Counted from the first letter of the stretch, positions 1 through 8,867 are shown. The stretch: DNA of 64,000 bases from Falsiroseomonas sp. (GCF_030695085.1 NZ_JAUYTS010000228.1:1-64000); one strand, 5' to 3'. A program made the numbers and translations. The notes: a model not told the origin generated them from the sequence alone.

Positions 1-1
1 C

Positions 2-382
2 GGCTCCAGCCAGCAGATGTACGCCAATGCCCGCGAGCGCTGGCAGACCTCGGTCGCGGGCTTCCAGGACGCGCTGATGACCCAGGCGACCGTGATGGGC
101 AACCTGACCGGAACGCGCGCCGAGGCCGAGACGCTGATGAGCCAGAGCCAAGGCGCGACCGGTGCGCTTCAGGCGGCGCAGGCGGGCAATCAGCTTCTCG
201 CTCTCCAGTCGCAACAGATCGCAGACCTCACGGCCGTCGTCGCCGCCCAGGGCCGGGCAGAAGCCTTGGAGGCCGCACGCGTCGCCAGCGGCGAGGAGCA
301 GGCCCGCGAGCAGAGGGAGCGCTTTTTGGCACCCGGCGTCGGCTATCAGCCCGGCTCCGCCCGCATGTTCCATGGTCCCTGA
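2..382 (+). CDS. trbJ: TrbJ, conjugative mating-pair protein, C-terminal part
   Basis: The reading frame is open from the window edge, so only the last roughly 126 residues are present and the true start lies upstream. The visible part is Gln/Ala-rich and alpha-helical (many QAAQ, QSQ and EA runs) and ends in a GYQPGSARMFHGP-like tail. This is typical of the C-terminus of P-type TrbJ (VirB5-like), a periplasmic or pilus-associated component of the type IV secretion mating pore. It lies 44 bp before trbL in the usual trbJ-L-F-G-I order. No trbK entry-exclusion gene lies between them, which matches Tn4371-type elements as I know them. The assignment rests mainly on synteny. Confidence 0.8.
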   Translation, partial: GSSQQMYANARERWQTSVAGFQDALMTQATVMGNLTGTRAEAETLMSQSQGATGALQAAQAGNQLLALQSQQIADLTAVVAAQGRAEALEAARVASGEEQAREQRERFLAPGVGYQPGSARMFHGP

Positions 383-426
383 GAGCGTATCGTGGCGCCA
401 CATCCCTGCCGCCCCCTGGACGTGCC

Positions 427-1689
427 ATGAACGGCACCGGCGTCATCGACAGCTTCCTCGACGTCTTCACCCGCTACATCGACAGCGGCTTCGGGCTGCT
501 CGGCGGCGAGGTGGCCTTCCTTGCCGCGACGCTCATCGTCATCGACGTCACACTCGCCGCCCTGTTCTGGGCCTGGGGAGCCGACGACGACATCATCGCC
601 CGCCTGATCAAGAAGACCCTCTTCGTGGGCGTCTTCGCCTGGATCATCGGCAACTGGAATTTTCTGGCTCAGGTCATCTTTGACAGCTTTGCCGGCCTCG
701 GCCTGATCGCCTCTGGCTCGAGCATCACCGCCCAGCAGCTGCTCCAGCCCGGCCGCGTCGCGCAGGTCGGTCTCGATGCCGGGCGGCCGCTGCTCCAGGC
801 GATCTCCGGATTGATGGGCTATATCTCCTTCTTCCAAAACTTCCTGCAGATCTTCGTCCTGCTCTTCGCCTGGGCGATCGTCCTGCTGTCCTTCTTCATC
901 CTGGCGATCCAGCTCTTCGTGACGCTGATCGAGTTCAAGCTGACGACGCTGGCGGGCTTCGTGCTGGTGCCCTTCGGGCTGTTTGGCAAGACGGCCTTCC
1001 TCGCCGAACGCGTGCTCGGCAACGTCGTCTCCTCCGGCGTCAAGGTTCTGGTGCTGGCCGTGATTATCGGCATCGGCTCAACGCTCTTCACGCAGTTCAC
1101 CGCGGGCTTCGGCGCCAACCAGCCGACCATCGACGAGGCGATGTCCATCGTCCTCGCCGCGCTGGCGCTGCTGGCACTCGGGATTTTTGGGCCGGGTATC
1201 GCCAATGGGCTGATCTCCGGCGGGCCGCAGCTCGGCGCTGGCGCGGCGGTCGGCACGGGCCTCGCGGCGGGGGGCGCCATGGTCGCCGGCGCGGCTGCCG
1301 TGCGCACGGGCGCGGCCGTGGTGGGTGCAGCAGGATCGGCCATCGGAGCCGGCGCGCGCGGCTCGGCCTACGCACTCGGCGCCGCGAGCACCGCCTACCG
1401 CAGCGGGGGCGCCTCGGGCGTTGCGATCGCCGCGGGCTCAGCCGCCATCAGCCCGCTGCGCAGCGTGGCGGGGAGCCTTCGCGCCAGCCACGCCGCCGGC
1501 AGCACGACTGTCTCCGACGCCGGCTCGCCGCCCGCCGACCCGCCACCATCCTCCGGTGCCCCGGCCTGGGCCCGCCGCATGCGGCGCGGCCAGGCGCTCA
1601 GCCACGGTGTCACGACCCTCGGCCACGCCATCCGCTCGGGTGACGGCGGCGGCGCCGGCACTTCCATCCGCCTCTCGGAGGATCGCTGA
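427..1689 (+). CDS. trbL: TrbL, type IV secretion inner-membrane protein
   Basis: TrbL is the polytopic inner-membrane channel component (VirB6-like) of P-type conjugation systems. The 420-residue product has several hydrophobic segments between about residues 30 and 270: one around VAFLAATLIVIDVTLAALFW, a long FVLLFAWAIVLLSFFILAI stretch, and others. A Gly/Ala-rich region follows, then a low-complexity Ala/Ser/Pro tail, as is usual for TrbL. Its TGA overlaps the ATG of trbF by one base (TGATG), so the genes are translationally coupled. The start ATG follows the trbJ stop by 44 bp. Confidence 0.9.
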   Translation: MNGTGVIDSFLDVFTRYIDSGFGLLGGEVAFLAATLIVIDVTLAALFWAWGADDDIIARLIKKTLFVGVFAWIIGNWNFLAQVIFDSFAGLGLIASGSSITAQQLLQPGRVAQVGLDAGRPLLQAISGLMGYISFFQNFLQIFVLLFAWAIVLLSFFILAIQLFVTLIEFKLTTLAGFVLVPFGLFGKTAFLAERVLGNVVSSGVKVLVLAVIIGIGSTLFTQFTAGFGANQPTIDEAMSIVLAALALLALGIFGPGIANGLISGGPQLGAGAAVGTGLAAGGAMVAGAAAVRTGAAVVGAAGSAIGAGARGSAYALGAASTAYRSGGASGVAIAAGSAAISPLRSVAGSLRASHAAGSTTVSDAGSPPADPPPSSGAPAWARRMRRGQALSHGVTTLGHAIRSGDGGGAGTSIRLSEDR

Positions 1690-2372
1690 TGTTCCGTCGC
1701 CCGTCCGTCCGCTACGGCCGCACCCCCGAGCCCGAGACGCCCTACCAGCGCGCCGCCCAGGCCTGGGATGAGCGCATCGGCTCCGCTCGCGTCCAGGCGC
1801 GCAACTGGCGCCTCATGGCGCTGGGTGAACTTGCCCTGATCGCCGGCTTGGCGGCCGCCCTGGTCTGGCAGTCCGCCCGGGGCACCATCGTGCCCTGGGT
1901 CGTGCAGGTGGACCGGCTCGGCGAGGCGCAGGCGGTCGCCCCCGCCGTCGCGAGTTTCCGGCCGACCGACCCGCAGATCGCCTGGCACCTTGCGCGCTTC
2001 ATCGAACAGGTGCGCGGCATCGCCGCCGACCCGATCATCGTCCGCCAAAACTGGTTGCGCGCCTATGACTTCGCGACCGACCGCGGCGCGCTGGCGCTGA
2101 ACGACTTCGCCCGCGTCAGCGACCCCTTTGGCCGTGTCGGGCGTGAGCAGGTCGCAATCGAGGTCTCCAGCGTCATCCGCGCCTCCGACGACAGCTTTCG
2201 CGTCGCCTGGATCGAACGGACCTACGAGAACGGGCAGCTCTCTCGTACCGAGCGCTGGACCGCGATCCTGACCATTGTCGTGCAGCCCGCACGCGATGCC
2301 GAGCGTCTGCGCAGGAACCCTCTCGGCATCTTCGTCCACGCCATCAACTGGTCACGGGAGCTCGGGCAATGA
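1689..2372 (+). CDS. trbF: TrbF, VirB8-like mating-pore protein
   Basis: This 227-residue protein has the TrbF/VirB8 layout. A short cytoplasmic N-terminus with FRRPSVRYGRTPEPETPYQRAAQAWDER is followed by one transmembrane helix at about residues 40-60 and a periplasmic domain that contains VPWVVQVD and a WxxxLTIV strand near the end. VirB8 homologues nucleate the inner-membrane part of the type IV secretion complex. The stop overlaps the trbG start (ATGA), in the standard gene order. Confidence 0.92.
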   Translation: MFRRPSVRYGRTPEPETPYQRAAQAWDERIGSARVQARNWRLMALGELALIAGLAAALVWQSARGTIVPWVVQVDRLGEAQAVAPAVASFRPTDPQIAWHLARFIEQVRGIAADPIIVRQNWLRAYDFATDRGALALNDFARVSDPFGRVGREQVAIEVSSVIRASDDSFRVAWIERTYENGQLSRTERWTAILTIVVQPARDAERLRRNPLGIFVHAINWSRELGQ

Positions 2373-3322
2373 GGCAGGCACATATCATCCTGGCGCTGCT
2401 TCTCCTTGGCGCCTGCGCCTTCCGCCCGCCCGAGATCAGCTACGATGACGAGCCAATCCAGGCGACGCAGATACCGGAGCCGCCGCGATCGGTTGAGATC
2501 GTCGAGGTGCCAACGCCGCTACCGCTGCCAGGGCAGCTTCAGCGGCTCCCGCCCTCAAGGCGCACAGCCGAGCCGCCCGATCCCACCGTCCGAGTCAACC
2601 AGGCCAACGCCGCGGCCCGGGTACAGCCGCTCCGGGCTGGCTTTATCAACGCGGTGCAGGTCTACCCCTTCACGCCCGGCGCGCTCTACCAAGTCTACAC
2701 AGCGCCCGGCCAGGTCACGGCCATCATGTTGCAGGAGGGCGAGACGCTGGTCGGCAATGGCCCCGTCGCCGCCGGCGACACGGTGCGCTGGATCATTGGC
2801 GACACCGAAAGCGGCACGGGTCCTGCGCGCCGCGTGCACATCATCGTCAAGCCAACGCGGCCCGACCTCACCACCAACCTCATCATCAATACCGACCGGC
2901 GCACCTACCTGCTGGAGCTGCGCTCCACCGAGCGCACCTTTATGGCCTCGGTCTCCTGGCAGTATCCGCAGGACGCGCTGATCGCTCTGCGCCGGCAGAA
3001 TGCTGCGGCGCCCGTCGAGCAAGGACTCGATCTCTCGCGGCTGCGCTTCCGCTACGAGGTCGAGGGCGACAGCCCGGCCTGGCGGCCGCTGCGCGCCTTC
3101 GACGACGAGCGGCAGGTCTTCATCGAGTTCCCGCGCGGCATCGGCCAGGGCGAGATGCCGCCGCTCTTCGTCATCGGGCCGAAGGGCGAGGGGCAGCTGG
3201 TGAACTACCGCGTCCGGCAGAACTTCATGATCGTCGACCGGCTCTTCGCCGCGGCGGAGCTGCGCCTCGGCGACCGCCAGCAGCGCGTACGCATCGTGCG
3301 CACCGACGGCCGGGCGCGATGA
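2369..3322 (+). CDS. trbG: TrbG, VirB9-like outer-membrane pore lipoprotein
   Basis: TrbG is the VirB9-type subunit of the outer-membrane core of the conjugation pore. The 317-residue protein begins with a lipoprotein signal ending in the lipobox LLGAC (Cys15 lipidated). A proline-rich linker follows, then the VirB9 domain with YQVYTAPGQVTAIMLQEGE, a TNLIINTDRRTYLLEL core and a C-terminal GEGQLVNYRV strand. It overlaps trbF and trbI by ATGA junctions, so expression is coupled. Confidence 0.93.
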   Translation: MRQAHIILALLLLGACAFRPPEISYDDEPIQATQIPEPPRSVEIVEVPTPLPLPGQLQRLPPSRRTAEPPDPTVRVNQANAAARVQPLRAGFINAVQVYPFTPGALYQVYTAPGQVTAIMLQEGETLVGNGPVAAGDTVRWIIGDTESGTGPARRVHIIVKPTRPDLTTNLIINTDRRTYLLELRSTERTFMASVSWQYPQDALIALRRQNAAAPVEQGLDLSRLRFRYEVEGDSPAWRPLRAFDDERQVFIEFPRGIGQGEMPPLFVIGPKGEGQLVNYRVRQNFMIVDRLFAAAELRLGDRQQRVRIVRTDGRAR

Positions 3323-4479
3323 GCGGGGCGGCACCGGAACGGGGCGGGAGCGAGCGCGACATCGCGGCGGCACTGCGCCTGCGCCCCGATCCGCCCAGGG
3401 TTATGCGGCTCTCCCGGCGGGTGTTGATTGGCCTTGGCGTCGCGGCCGGGCTCGGGATCGGCGGGGCGCTGATCGTGGCACTACAGAGCCGCAGCGGCGG
3501 CGAGGGCCCGCGCGAGCTCTACAGCACCGACAGGAATCCGGAGGCCGATGGCCTTGCCAACCTGCCGCGCGACTATGCGGGCATTCCGCAGCTGGGGCCG
3601 CCGCTGCCAGGCGATCTGGGCCGCCCGATCCTGCGCGCCCAGGAACGCGGTCAGCCGGTCGTGCCGCCGGCGATGCCGACAACCGCCGATCCTGCCGAGC
3701 AGCGCCGGCTACAGGAAATCGAAGCAGCGCGCACCAGCCGGCTCTTTGTGCAGGTCGAGGCGCGAGGTGCGCCGCGCGGCGCCGAGCCGGTCGGGCCGCA
3801 AGCTGTGGAACCCGGCGCATTGCCCATAGGCCAGGATGCGACCGATCGTCGCACCGCCTTCCTCGGAGGCCAGGCGGATCGGCGCACAACCTCAGCGGAC
3901 CGCCTTCAGGCACCGGTTAGTCCGTTCGTCATCCAGGCCGGCAGCGTCATCCCCGCGGCGCTGCTCACCGGCCTCCGCTCCGACCTGCCCGGGCAGATCA
4001 CCGCCCAGGTCACTGCAAACGTCTTCGACAGCCCAACGGGGCGGCATCTGCTCATCCCGCAGGGCGCGCGCCTGATCGGCGCCTACGACAGCCGGATCAG
4101 CTTCGGGCAGCGGCGCATCCTGCTGGCCTGGAACCGGCTGATTCTACCCAGCGGCCGCTCCATCGTGCTGGAGCGCATGCCGGGTACCGATGAGGCGGGC
4201 TATGCGGGGCTTGAGGACGGCGTCGACCACCATTGGGGACAGCTCTTTTTAGCCGCGGGCCTCGCGACACTGCTCAACCTCGGCCTGGAACTGGGCCAGG
4301 ACGACGAGAGCGACATCGCCCGCGCCATCCGCGAAAGCGGCCAGGATACCGTCGGCCGCGCCGGCGAGGAGATCGTCCGCCGGCAGCTCTCGGTCCCGCC
4401 GACGCTGACCGTACGCCCGGGCTTCCCGGTCCGCGTCATCGTCCACCGCGATCTCGTGCTCGAACCGTATGGAGGCTGA
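3319..4479 (+). CDS. trbI: TrbI, VirB10-like mating-pore protein
   Basis: TrbI spans both membranes and couples energy to the secretion channel. The 386-residue product has a cytoplasmic N-terminus, one transmembrane helix at about residues 32-55, a proline-rich periplasmic linker and the C-terminal VirB10 domain. Visible landmarks of that domain are IQAGSVIPAALLTGLRSDLPGQ, then LIPQGARLIGAYDS and FPVRVIVHRDLVLEPY. It overlaps trbG by ATGA. A short coupled DUF2274 gene follows 3 bp after its stop. Confidence 0.95.
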   Translation: MSGAAPERGGSERDIAAALRLRPDPPRVMRLSRRVLIGLGVAAGLGIGGALIVALQSRSGGEGPRELYSTDRNPEADGLANLPRDYAGIPQLGPPLPGDLGRPILRAQERGQPVVPPAMPTTADPAEQRRLQEIEAARTSRLFVQVEARGAPRGAEPVGPQAVEPGALPIGQDATDRRTAFLGGQADRRTTSADRLQAPVSPFVIQAGSVIPAALLTGLRSDLPGQITAQVTANVFDSPTGRHLLIPQGARLIGAYDSRISFGQRRILLAWNRLILPSGRSIVLERMPGTDEAGYAGLEDGVDHHWGQLFLAAGLATLLNLGLELGQDDESDIARAIRESGQDTVGRAGEEIVRRQLSVPPTLTVRPGFPVRVIVHRDLVLEPYGG

Positions 4480-4482
4480 CCC

Positions 4483-4743
4483 ATGCCGAAGCTAAAGCTC
4501 GGTCCGATCCTCGACGACCGTCCGGTCAAGCTCACCGTGGAGCTGCCGGCCGGACTGCATCGCGACCTGGTCGCCTACGCCGACGCGCTCTCACGCGAAA
4601 CCAGCCAGCCGGTGGAGCCGACGAAGCTCGTAGCGCCGATGATGGCCAGCTTCTTGGCGAGTGACAGGGGGTTTCGCTCGGCCCGAAAGCCCGCGCCTAA
4701 GTCACGCATGCCGCAGCCTCAGACGCCGCCACGGGACCTCTGA
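4483..4743 (+). CDS. DUF2274 small protein of Trb-type elements
   Basis: This 86-residue cytoplasmic protein has the hallmark core LGPILDDRPVKLTVELPAGLHRDL followed by YADAL and a Pro/Lys-rich tail. DUF2274 proteins regularly follow trbI in Tn4371-like conjugative elements, and their role is not known. The ATG lies 3 bp after the trbI stop. The last 25 bp overlap the end of the opposing LysR gene. The LTVELPA strand and the helix after it recall small ribbon-helix-helix DNA-binding proteins, but that is a guess. Confidence 0.85.
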   Translation: MPKLKLGPILDDRPVKLTVELPAGLHRDLVAYADALSRETSQPVEPTKLVAPMMASFLASDRGFRSARKPAPKSRMPQPQTPPRDL

Positions 4744-5723
4744 GTGGCCCGAAGTAGCGCCAGGAACCGACGCAGGGCAGGGTTGTCTCGCTTGGGATCC
4801 CAATAGGCCGCAGCCTCCACCATCGTCGGCCCTGCCTCGTCACCGACTGGCCGGAACACGACGCCAGGATAGGATGCGCCCGAAGCGGACTCCGCGAGCA
4901 CGGCAACGCCGAGCCCCGTGCCGACCAGGTTGAACATGCCCTCCCGACTGACATCGTGCGTCGCGAAGCGGGCTGGGTGCTCGTGAGGCAGCATCCTCTG
5001 GACCGTGGCGCGGGCCTCCCGTCCGGATCCACGGGATGTGGTGATGAATGTCTCGCCCGCGAGGCCCCGCCACGGGACCAGGTCCGAGGCGGAAAGGGGA
5101 TGGCCCTCATTCAGGGCGACCATGCCTGTCTCCTGCCATAGTGCAAGTCGGTCCAGGCCCGTTTCGTCGTGGGGCCCGAGGAGGATCGCGACGTCTGTTC
5201 GGCCGCGGCGCAGTTCGCCAAGTAGGTGTTCGCGATCGCCCTCGACCACCGAAATTTCGACATGACGATTCCGTGCCACAAAGCGTAGGAGGGCATCGCG
5301 GAAGCGACCGCTCGAGGCCGAGAAGTAAGTGCCGATGACAAGCTGGCCGACCAGGCCAGAGCCCGCTGCTCGGGCTGCACCGGCCGCACCATCGAGCTCG
5401 GCTAGCATCCGGCGCGCGGCCTCCAAAAACCGAGCGCCCGCCGCGGTTGGCCGAAGACCTGACGTTCGCCGCTCGAACAGAGACACGCCCAGCTCATCTT
5501 CCAGAAGGGCGATCCGTCGGCTGACGACTGAAGCGGTAATGTTGGCGGCTTTAGCCGCGAGTCGAATGCTACCGTGACGCTCGACATGGATGGCGAGCTG
5601 AAGCGTCCGGAGATTGATCGATCCGTTTAGATGCCCTGGTACGGGGCCTAAACCGCGCTTTCCTTCCACCGCCACCGGCCACAATTTCGGCCGACCCCGA
5701 CCCGCGCACGCCTTGGAGCGCAA
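4719..5723 (-). CDS. LysR-family transcriptional regulator on the element end
   Basis: The N-terminal winged helix-turn-helix is clear: LRTLQLAIHVERHGSIRLAA, then ITASVVSRRIALLEDELGVSLFER. A substrate-binding domain follows, with LVGQLVIGTYFSASSG, RRGRTDVAILLG and VGTGLGVAVLAESA. The frame opens at a TTG at 5723. GTG codons at 5675 and 5669 give a more typical length of about 316-318 residues, and the HTH starts only after residue 35 of the longest form, so the start is uncertain. It is antisense to the trb operon, overlaps the DUF2274 gene tail to tail, and is the last gene before the attachment site. Its target is unknown. It could be cargo or a regulator of the element. Confidence 0.85.
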   Translation of the reverse strand: MRSKACAGRGRPKLWPVAVEGKRGLGPVPGHLNGSINLRTLQLAIHVERHGSIRLAAKAANITASVVSRRIALLEDELGVSLFERRTSGLRPTAAGARFLEAARRMLAELDGAAGAARAAGSGLVGQLVIGTYFSASSGRFRDALLRFVARNRHVEISVVEGDREHLLGELRRGRTDVAILLGPHDETGLDRLALWQETGMVALNEGHPLSASDLVPWRGLAGETFITTSRGSGREARATVQRMLPHEHPARFATHDVSREGMFNLVGTGLGVAVLAESASGASYPGVVFRPVGDEAGPTMVEAAAYWDPKRDNPALRRFLALLRATQRSRGGV

Positions 5724-5833
5724 TCAACCTCAGCAGGACCGGCCTTGATTTAAAGGTTATCCTGCCGAACCTGCCTGAGCCTGCGATTTGGCTGCAATCA
5801 CATTTCGGCGGGAAGGGCTGAGTTTGCGCGCTC

Positions 5834-5877
5834 GGGGGGGATCGGTAAGCCCCCCTTGCCTGACCGCGTGAGCGGTC
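5834..5877. terminator. Tandem hairpins at the element end
   Basis: Two adjacent inverted repeats are visible. A run of G at 5834-5840 pairs with C residues at 5850-5855 across ATCGGTAA. GACCGC (5862-5867) pairs with GCGGTC (5872-5877) across GTGA. No T-tract follows. They may stop transcription leaving the element or be structural sites. The function is inferred. Confidence 0.4.
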
Positions 5878-5959
5878 GCCGGCTCAGAGTGTGGGCTCGA
5901 AACTGGCAGGCCAAGCCGCCGCGCATGCACCGACTAACTCAGGGCCGGTTTCAACCGCA

Positions 5960-6019
5960 TGCTTCCGTGGTGCTTCCGTGCGCCTGCGCGACACGCTCCG
6001 GCCCGGAAGTGCTTCCACT
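5960..6019 (+). repeat. Direct repeats TGCTTCCGTG beside the attachment site
   Basis: TGCTTCCGTG occurs at 5960-5969 and again at 5971-5980. A third partial copy, TGCTTCC, lies at 6010-6016 inside the palindrome GGAAGTGCTTCC. Clusters of short direct repeats 20-100 bp from a tRNA attachment core are typical of tyrosine-integrase arm sites. The repeats are seen directly and the role is inferred. Confidence 0.5.
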
Positions 6020-6044
6020 AGCGCGTTGATTAGTGTAGATAAGT

Positions 6045-6121
<77 letters not shown>

Positions 6122-6266
6122 ACGCCGCGACTTCCATAGCCCGGTCGGGCAGGCTGGGGAAGTCCCGATCCGCGCCCGATCGGTGATGCCGGGCAGGCCC
6201 CCGCATGCCGCCCCGCCGCCCCGCCGCCAGCTAGGCGCCCAGCGCGCCGCGTGCGACACAGCCGCC

Positions 6267-7451
6267 ATGCCCGATGCCCCCTTCGACCTGATCCTGTCGG
6301 ATGTGCGCCTGGACGGGCGGCGCTGCGATCTCGGCCTGCGCGATGGCCGGCTGGCCCGCATCGCGCCGGCCGGCACGCTCACGGGCGGGCCGGTGGAGCC
6401 GGGCCGGGGCCTGCTAGCGCTGCCTGGCCTGGTCGATGGCCATATCCACCTGGACAAGACCTTCCTCGGCCTGCCCTGGCTGCCGCACCGGCCGGATGGC
6501 AGCGTCGCCGGCCGCATCGCCGCGGAAAAGACCCAGCTCGCCGCGATCGCGGAGCCGATGGCCCGCCGCGCCCGCCACCTGGTCGAGAGCATCGCCGCCC
6601 GCGGCACCACCGCCATCCGCACCCATGTCGATGTGGATGCCGGGGCGGGCCTCGCCGGCCTCAAGGCACTGCTGGCCCTGCGGGCGGAGGTCGCGCACCT
6701 GCTGTCCCTGCAGATCGTCGCCTTCCCGCAATCCGGCGTGCTGCGCCATGCGCGGGTGCTGGAGGATGCGGTGGCGGCCGGTGCCGATGTGGTCGGCGGC
6801 CTCGACCCCGCCTGCATCGATGAGGATATCGAGGCGCAGCTCGCCATCGTCTTCGGCATCGCCGAACGCCGCGGCGTGCCGATCGACATCCATCTGCACG
6901 ATCCCGGCGAACTCGGCGCCTTCGAGCTGCGCCGCATTGCCGCCCGCACCCGCGCCGCCGGGCTGCAGGGCCGCGTCGCCGTCAGCCACGCCTATGCGCT
7001 GGGCCAGGTGGAGGAAGCCACGCTCGCCCGCACCGCCGCGGCGCTGGCGCTGGCCGGCGTCGCCATCATGACCAACGGCCCGGGGCCGGAGGCGATGCCG
7101 CCGGTGAAGCGGCTGGTGGCGGAGGGTGTCACGGTCTTCGTGGGCTCGGACAACATCCGCGACGCCTGGTCCCCCTATGGCAATGGCGACATGCTGGAAC
7201 GCGCCCGGCTGGTCGGCTACCGCGCGGCGCTGCTGAGCGATGCGGAGCTGCGGCTCGGCCTCGATCTCGTCACCAGCGCGCCGGCGAAGGTGCTGGGCCT
7301 GCCCGATCCCACGCTGGCGGAGGGCGCGGCGGCGGACCTCGTGCTGGTGGATGCCGCGCATGTGCCGGAGGCGGTGGCGGCGGCGCCGCCGAGGGCGCTG
7401 GTGGTGAAGGCCGGGCGCATCACGGCGCGCGACGGGGTGCTGGCACGCTGA
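6267..7451 (+). CDS. Cytosine-deaminase-like metal-dependent amidohydrolase
   Basis: This belongs to the CodA/AtzC-like branch of the amidohydrolase superfamily, which deaminates cytosine, related pyrimidines or triazine derivatives. In the 394-residue product the metal motif DGHIHLDKT follows a short N-terminal beta region. TTAIRTHVDVDAG, DIHLHD, VAVSHAYAL and the C-terminal GSDNIRDAWSPYG supply the remaining His/Asp ligands and the barrel end. The ATG at 6267 was chosen because it starts the conserved MPDAPFDLILSDVRL. An earlier in-frame start at 6183 would add unconserved residues. It is the first gene outside the tRNA. No transporter or codB partner is next to it, so the exact substrate is open. 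Confidence 0.85.
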   Translation: MPDAPFDLILSDVRLDGRRCDLGLRDGRLARIAPAGTLTGGPVEPGRGLLALPGLVDGHIHLDKTFLGLPWLPHRPDGSVAGRIAAEKTQLAAIAEPMARRARHLVESIAARGTTAIRTHVDVDAGAGLAGLKALLALRAEVAHLLSLQIVAFPQSGVLRHARVLEDAVAAGADVVGGLDPACIDEDIEAQLAIVFGIAERRGVPIDIHLHDPGELGAFELRRIAARTRAAGLQGRVAVSHAYALGQVEEATLARTAAALALAGVAIMTNGPGPEAMPPVKRLVAEGVTVFVGSDNIRDAWSPYGNGDMLERARLVGYRAALLSDAELRLGLDLVTSAPAKVLGLPDPTLAEGAAADLVLVDAAHVPEAVAAAPPRALVVKAGRITARDGVLAR

Positions 7452-7548
7452 GACGCCTCCGCAACAACCCGGCCGCGGCGCTGGACCTGCGGTGGATATG
7501 GCCCGAGGATTGCTGGACCCGCGCCAGGCGACACGCTGGAGATTTCGC

Positions 7549-8607
7549 ATGAGCCCTGCCGCCGCCGAGACGACCGATGCGCTGCCCGATGCGTTGAACC
7601 AGGCACGCCGGCTGAGCGCGGAGTTCGGGGAAACCCTGGCCAACCACGCCGCCATGGTGCTCTGGGCGCAACGCCAGCTTGGCGGGACCGAGGGCGATGC
7701 GCGGCGCTTCCTGGATGCTTATATCCGCGTCAACAACCTGGCGCCCATGCTGCCGCTGGATGCGCCGATCCTGCGCACCGATTGGACGGCACGGCTGGGC
7801 GACCGGCGGGCAGAAGCCGCCTACCGCGCCTTCTTCCGCGCCGAACTGGCCCGGCTGGGCAGCGCCGGCACGCTGCAGCGCCATTACCTGCCGCGGCTGT
7901 TGCCCGGCATTGCCGCCAGCGCGCTGCATGCGCTGATGCGCCTGGCCTATGCCCAGGATTCCGGCACCGAGGCGGAGGTGGCGGAAGCGCTGGGCTATTG
8001 GGCCGCGACCTACCTGCCCCTGGGCGAGGGGATCGGCGCCGCGCCGATCACGGACCAGCCCGCCGCGGTGCTGCTGCGCCTGGCGGAGGAACCAACCCTG
8101 CGTGCCATGGAATTCGATGACGGCCTGCTGTGGCACGCGATGCGCCGGACCGCCGCCATGCCCGCCTTCGCGCCAGTGCATGACTGGCTGGCGGTCTGCC
8201 CGGAGACGCATCGGAAAATGGCGCAGGATTCGCTGCTGATCTACGCCGCCACCGGCGAGTTCTGCGCGCTGCATGCCGTCTCCGGCACCCATTGGCTGCG
8301 GCTGATCCTGCCGGTGCTGGAACCGGCGGATCAGCACCGGGCGATCCGCTTCTTCTGGCAGGCGATCGCCGCCGCCTATCCGAAAATGCACTTTCCCCTG
8401 CCGCTCACCCCGGCGGAGGCCGAGCGCCAGCGCGCCTTGCCGGCGCCGGATTGGGCGGTGATTGCAGCCGCGGCCTGTGCCTCGGATGAGGAACATGACG
8501 TCTCCCTGGTCTATTCCGCCCGCTGCGAGGAAGCCCAGTGGGGCGACCCGCTGTACCGCGTGGTCGCCGCGCGCCGCATGGGGCTGCTGCCTGGCTGGGA
8601 AAGCTGA
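7549..8607 (+). CDS. Questin-oxidase-like family protein
   Basis: The 352-residue soluble protein resembles the questin oxidase-like family (DUF4243). That family includes fungal Baeyer-Villiger-type ring-cleavage enzymes, and most bacterial members are uncharacterised. Visible features are LANHAAMVLWAQRQLGG near the N-terminus, ASALHALMRLAYA at about residues 123-135, TGEFCALHAVSGTHWLRLILP at about 233-253, and an SDEEHDVSLVYSARCEEAQWGDPLY motif near the end with conserved His and Asp. ATG 7549 starts the conserved part. It lies about 100 bp after the amidohydrolase in the same direction and may share its transcript. The reaction here is unknown. Confidence 0.72.
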   Translation: MSPAAAETTDALPDALNQARRLSAEFGETLANHAAMVLWAQRQLGGTEGDARRFLDAYIRVNNLAPMLPLDAPILRTDWTARLGDRRAEAAYRAFFRAELARLGSAGTLQRHYLPRLLPGIAASALHALMRLAYAQDSGTEAEVAEALGYWAATYLPLGEGIGAAPITDQPAAVLLRLAEEPTLRAMEFDDGLLWHAMRRTAAMPAFAPVHDWLAVCPETHRKMAQDSLLIYAATGEFCALHAVSGTHWLRLILPVLEPADQHRAIRFFWQAIAAAYPKMHFPLPLTPAEAERQRALPAPDWAVIAAAACASDEEHDVSLVYSARCEEAQWGDPLYRVVAARRMGLLPGWES

Positions 8608-8867
8608 GCCGGCCCCGATAGATGCATGAATGGAAACGCTGGCGTCATTCTTCCCATTTGTCGCATGGGCCGGAACGGCGCATGGTCTGCTTCTGAAGCG
8701 GGCGGCGCCATGATCGTCCGGCGGGGGAAAGCGGCCCATGGCCATCGGATGCCGCCCGGCATTGGTGCTGCCTGCCCGGGACAGGATTGCAGTCGCAGGC
8801 GCAGATGCGTCCGCCACGCAGGCGCCCTTCCTGATTGACGCGCAGACCAACAACGGAGACCACACCG

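Larger units (their letters stand above)
5724..6044. other. Gene-free terminal region of the conjugative element
   Basis: This stretch of 321 bp has no convincing gene. It runs from the LysR start to the CCA end of tRNA-Arg. It contains a TTGATTTAAAGGTTAT A/T-rich patch suitable for the leftward lysR promoter, two hairpins (5834-5877) and three copies of a TGCTTCC-type repeat near the junction. This is the expected place for integrase and excisionase binding arms of an element inserted at a tRNA 3' end, but no integrase gene is visible on this side. Confidence 0.6.

Noticed and set aside
383-426. A missing trbK between trbJ and trbL
   Set aside because: The 44-bp gap cannot hold trbK. The trbJ-L-F-G-I order without trbK is normal for Tn4371-like elements, so I did not count it as a deletion.
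8608-8867. A possible riboswitch or leader in the 260-bp gap before the class II aldolase
   Set aside because: I found no recognisable aptamer core or strong terminator hairpin, so it remains plain upstream sequence.
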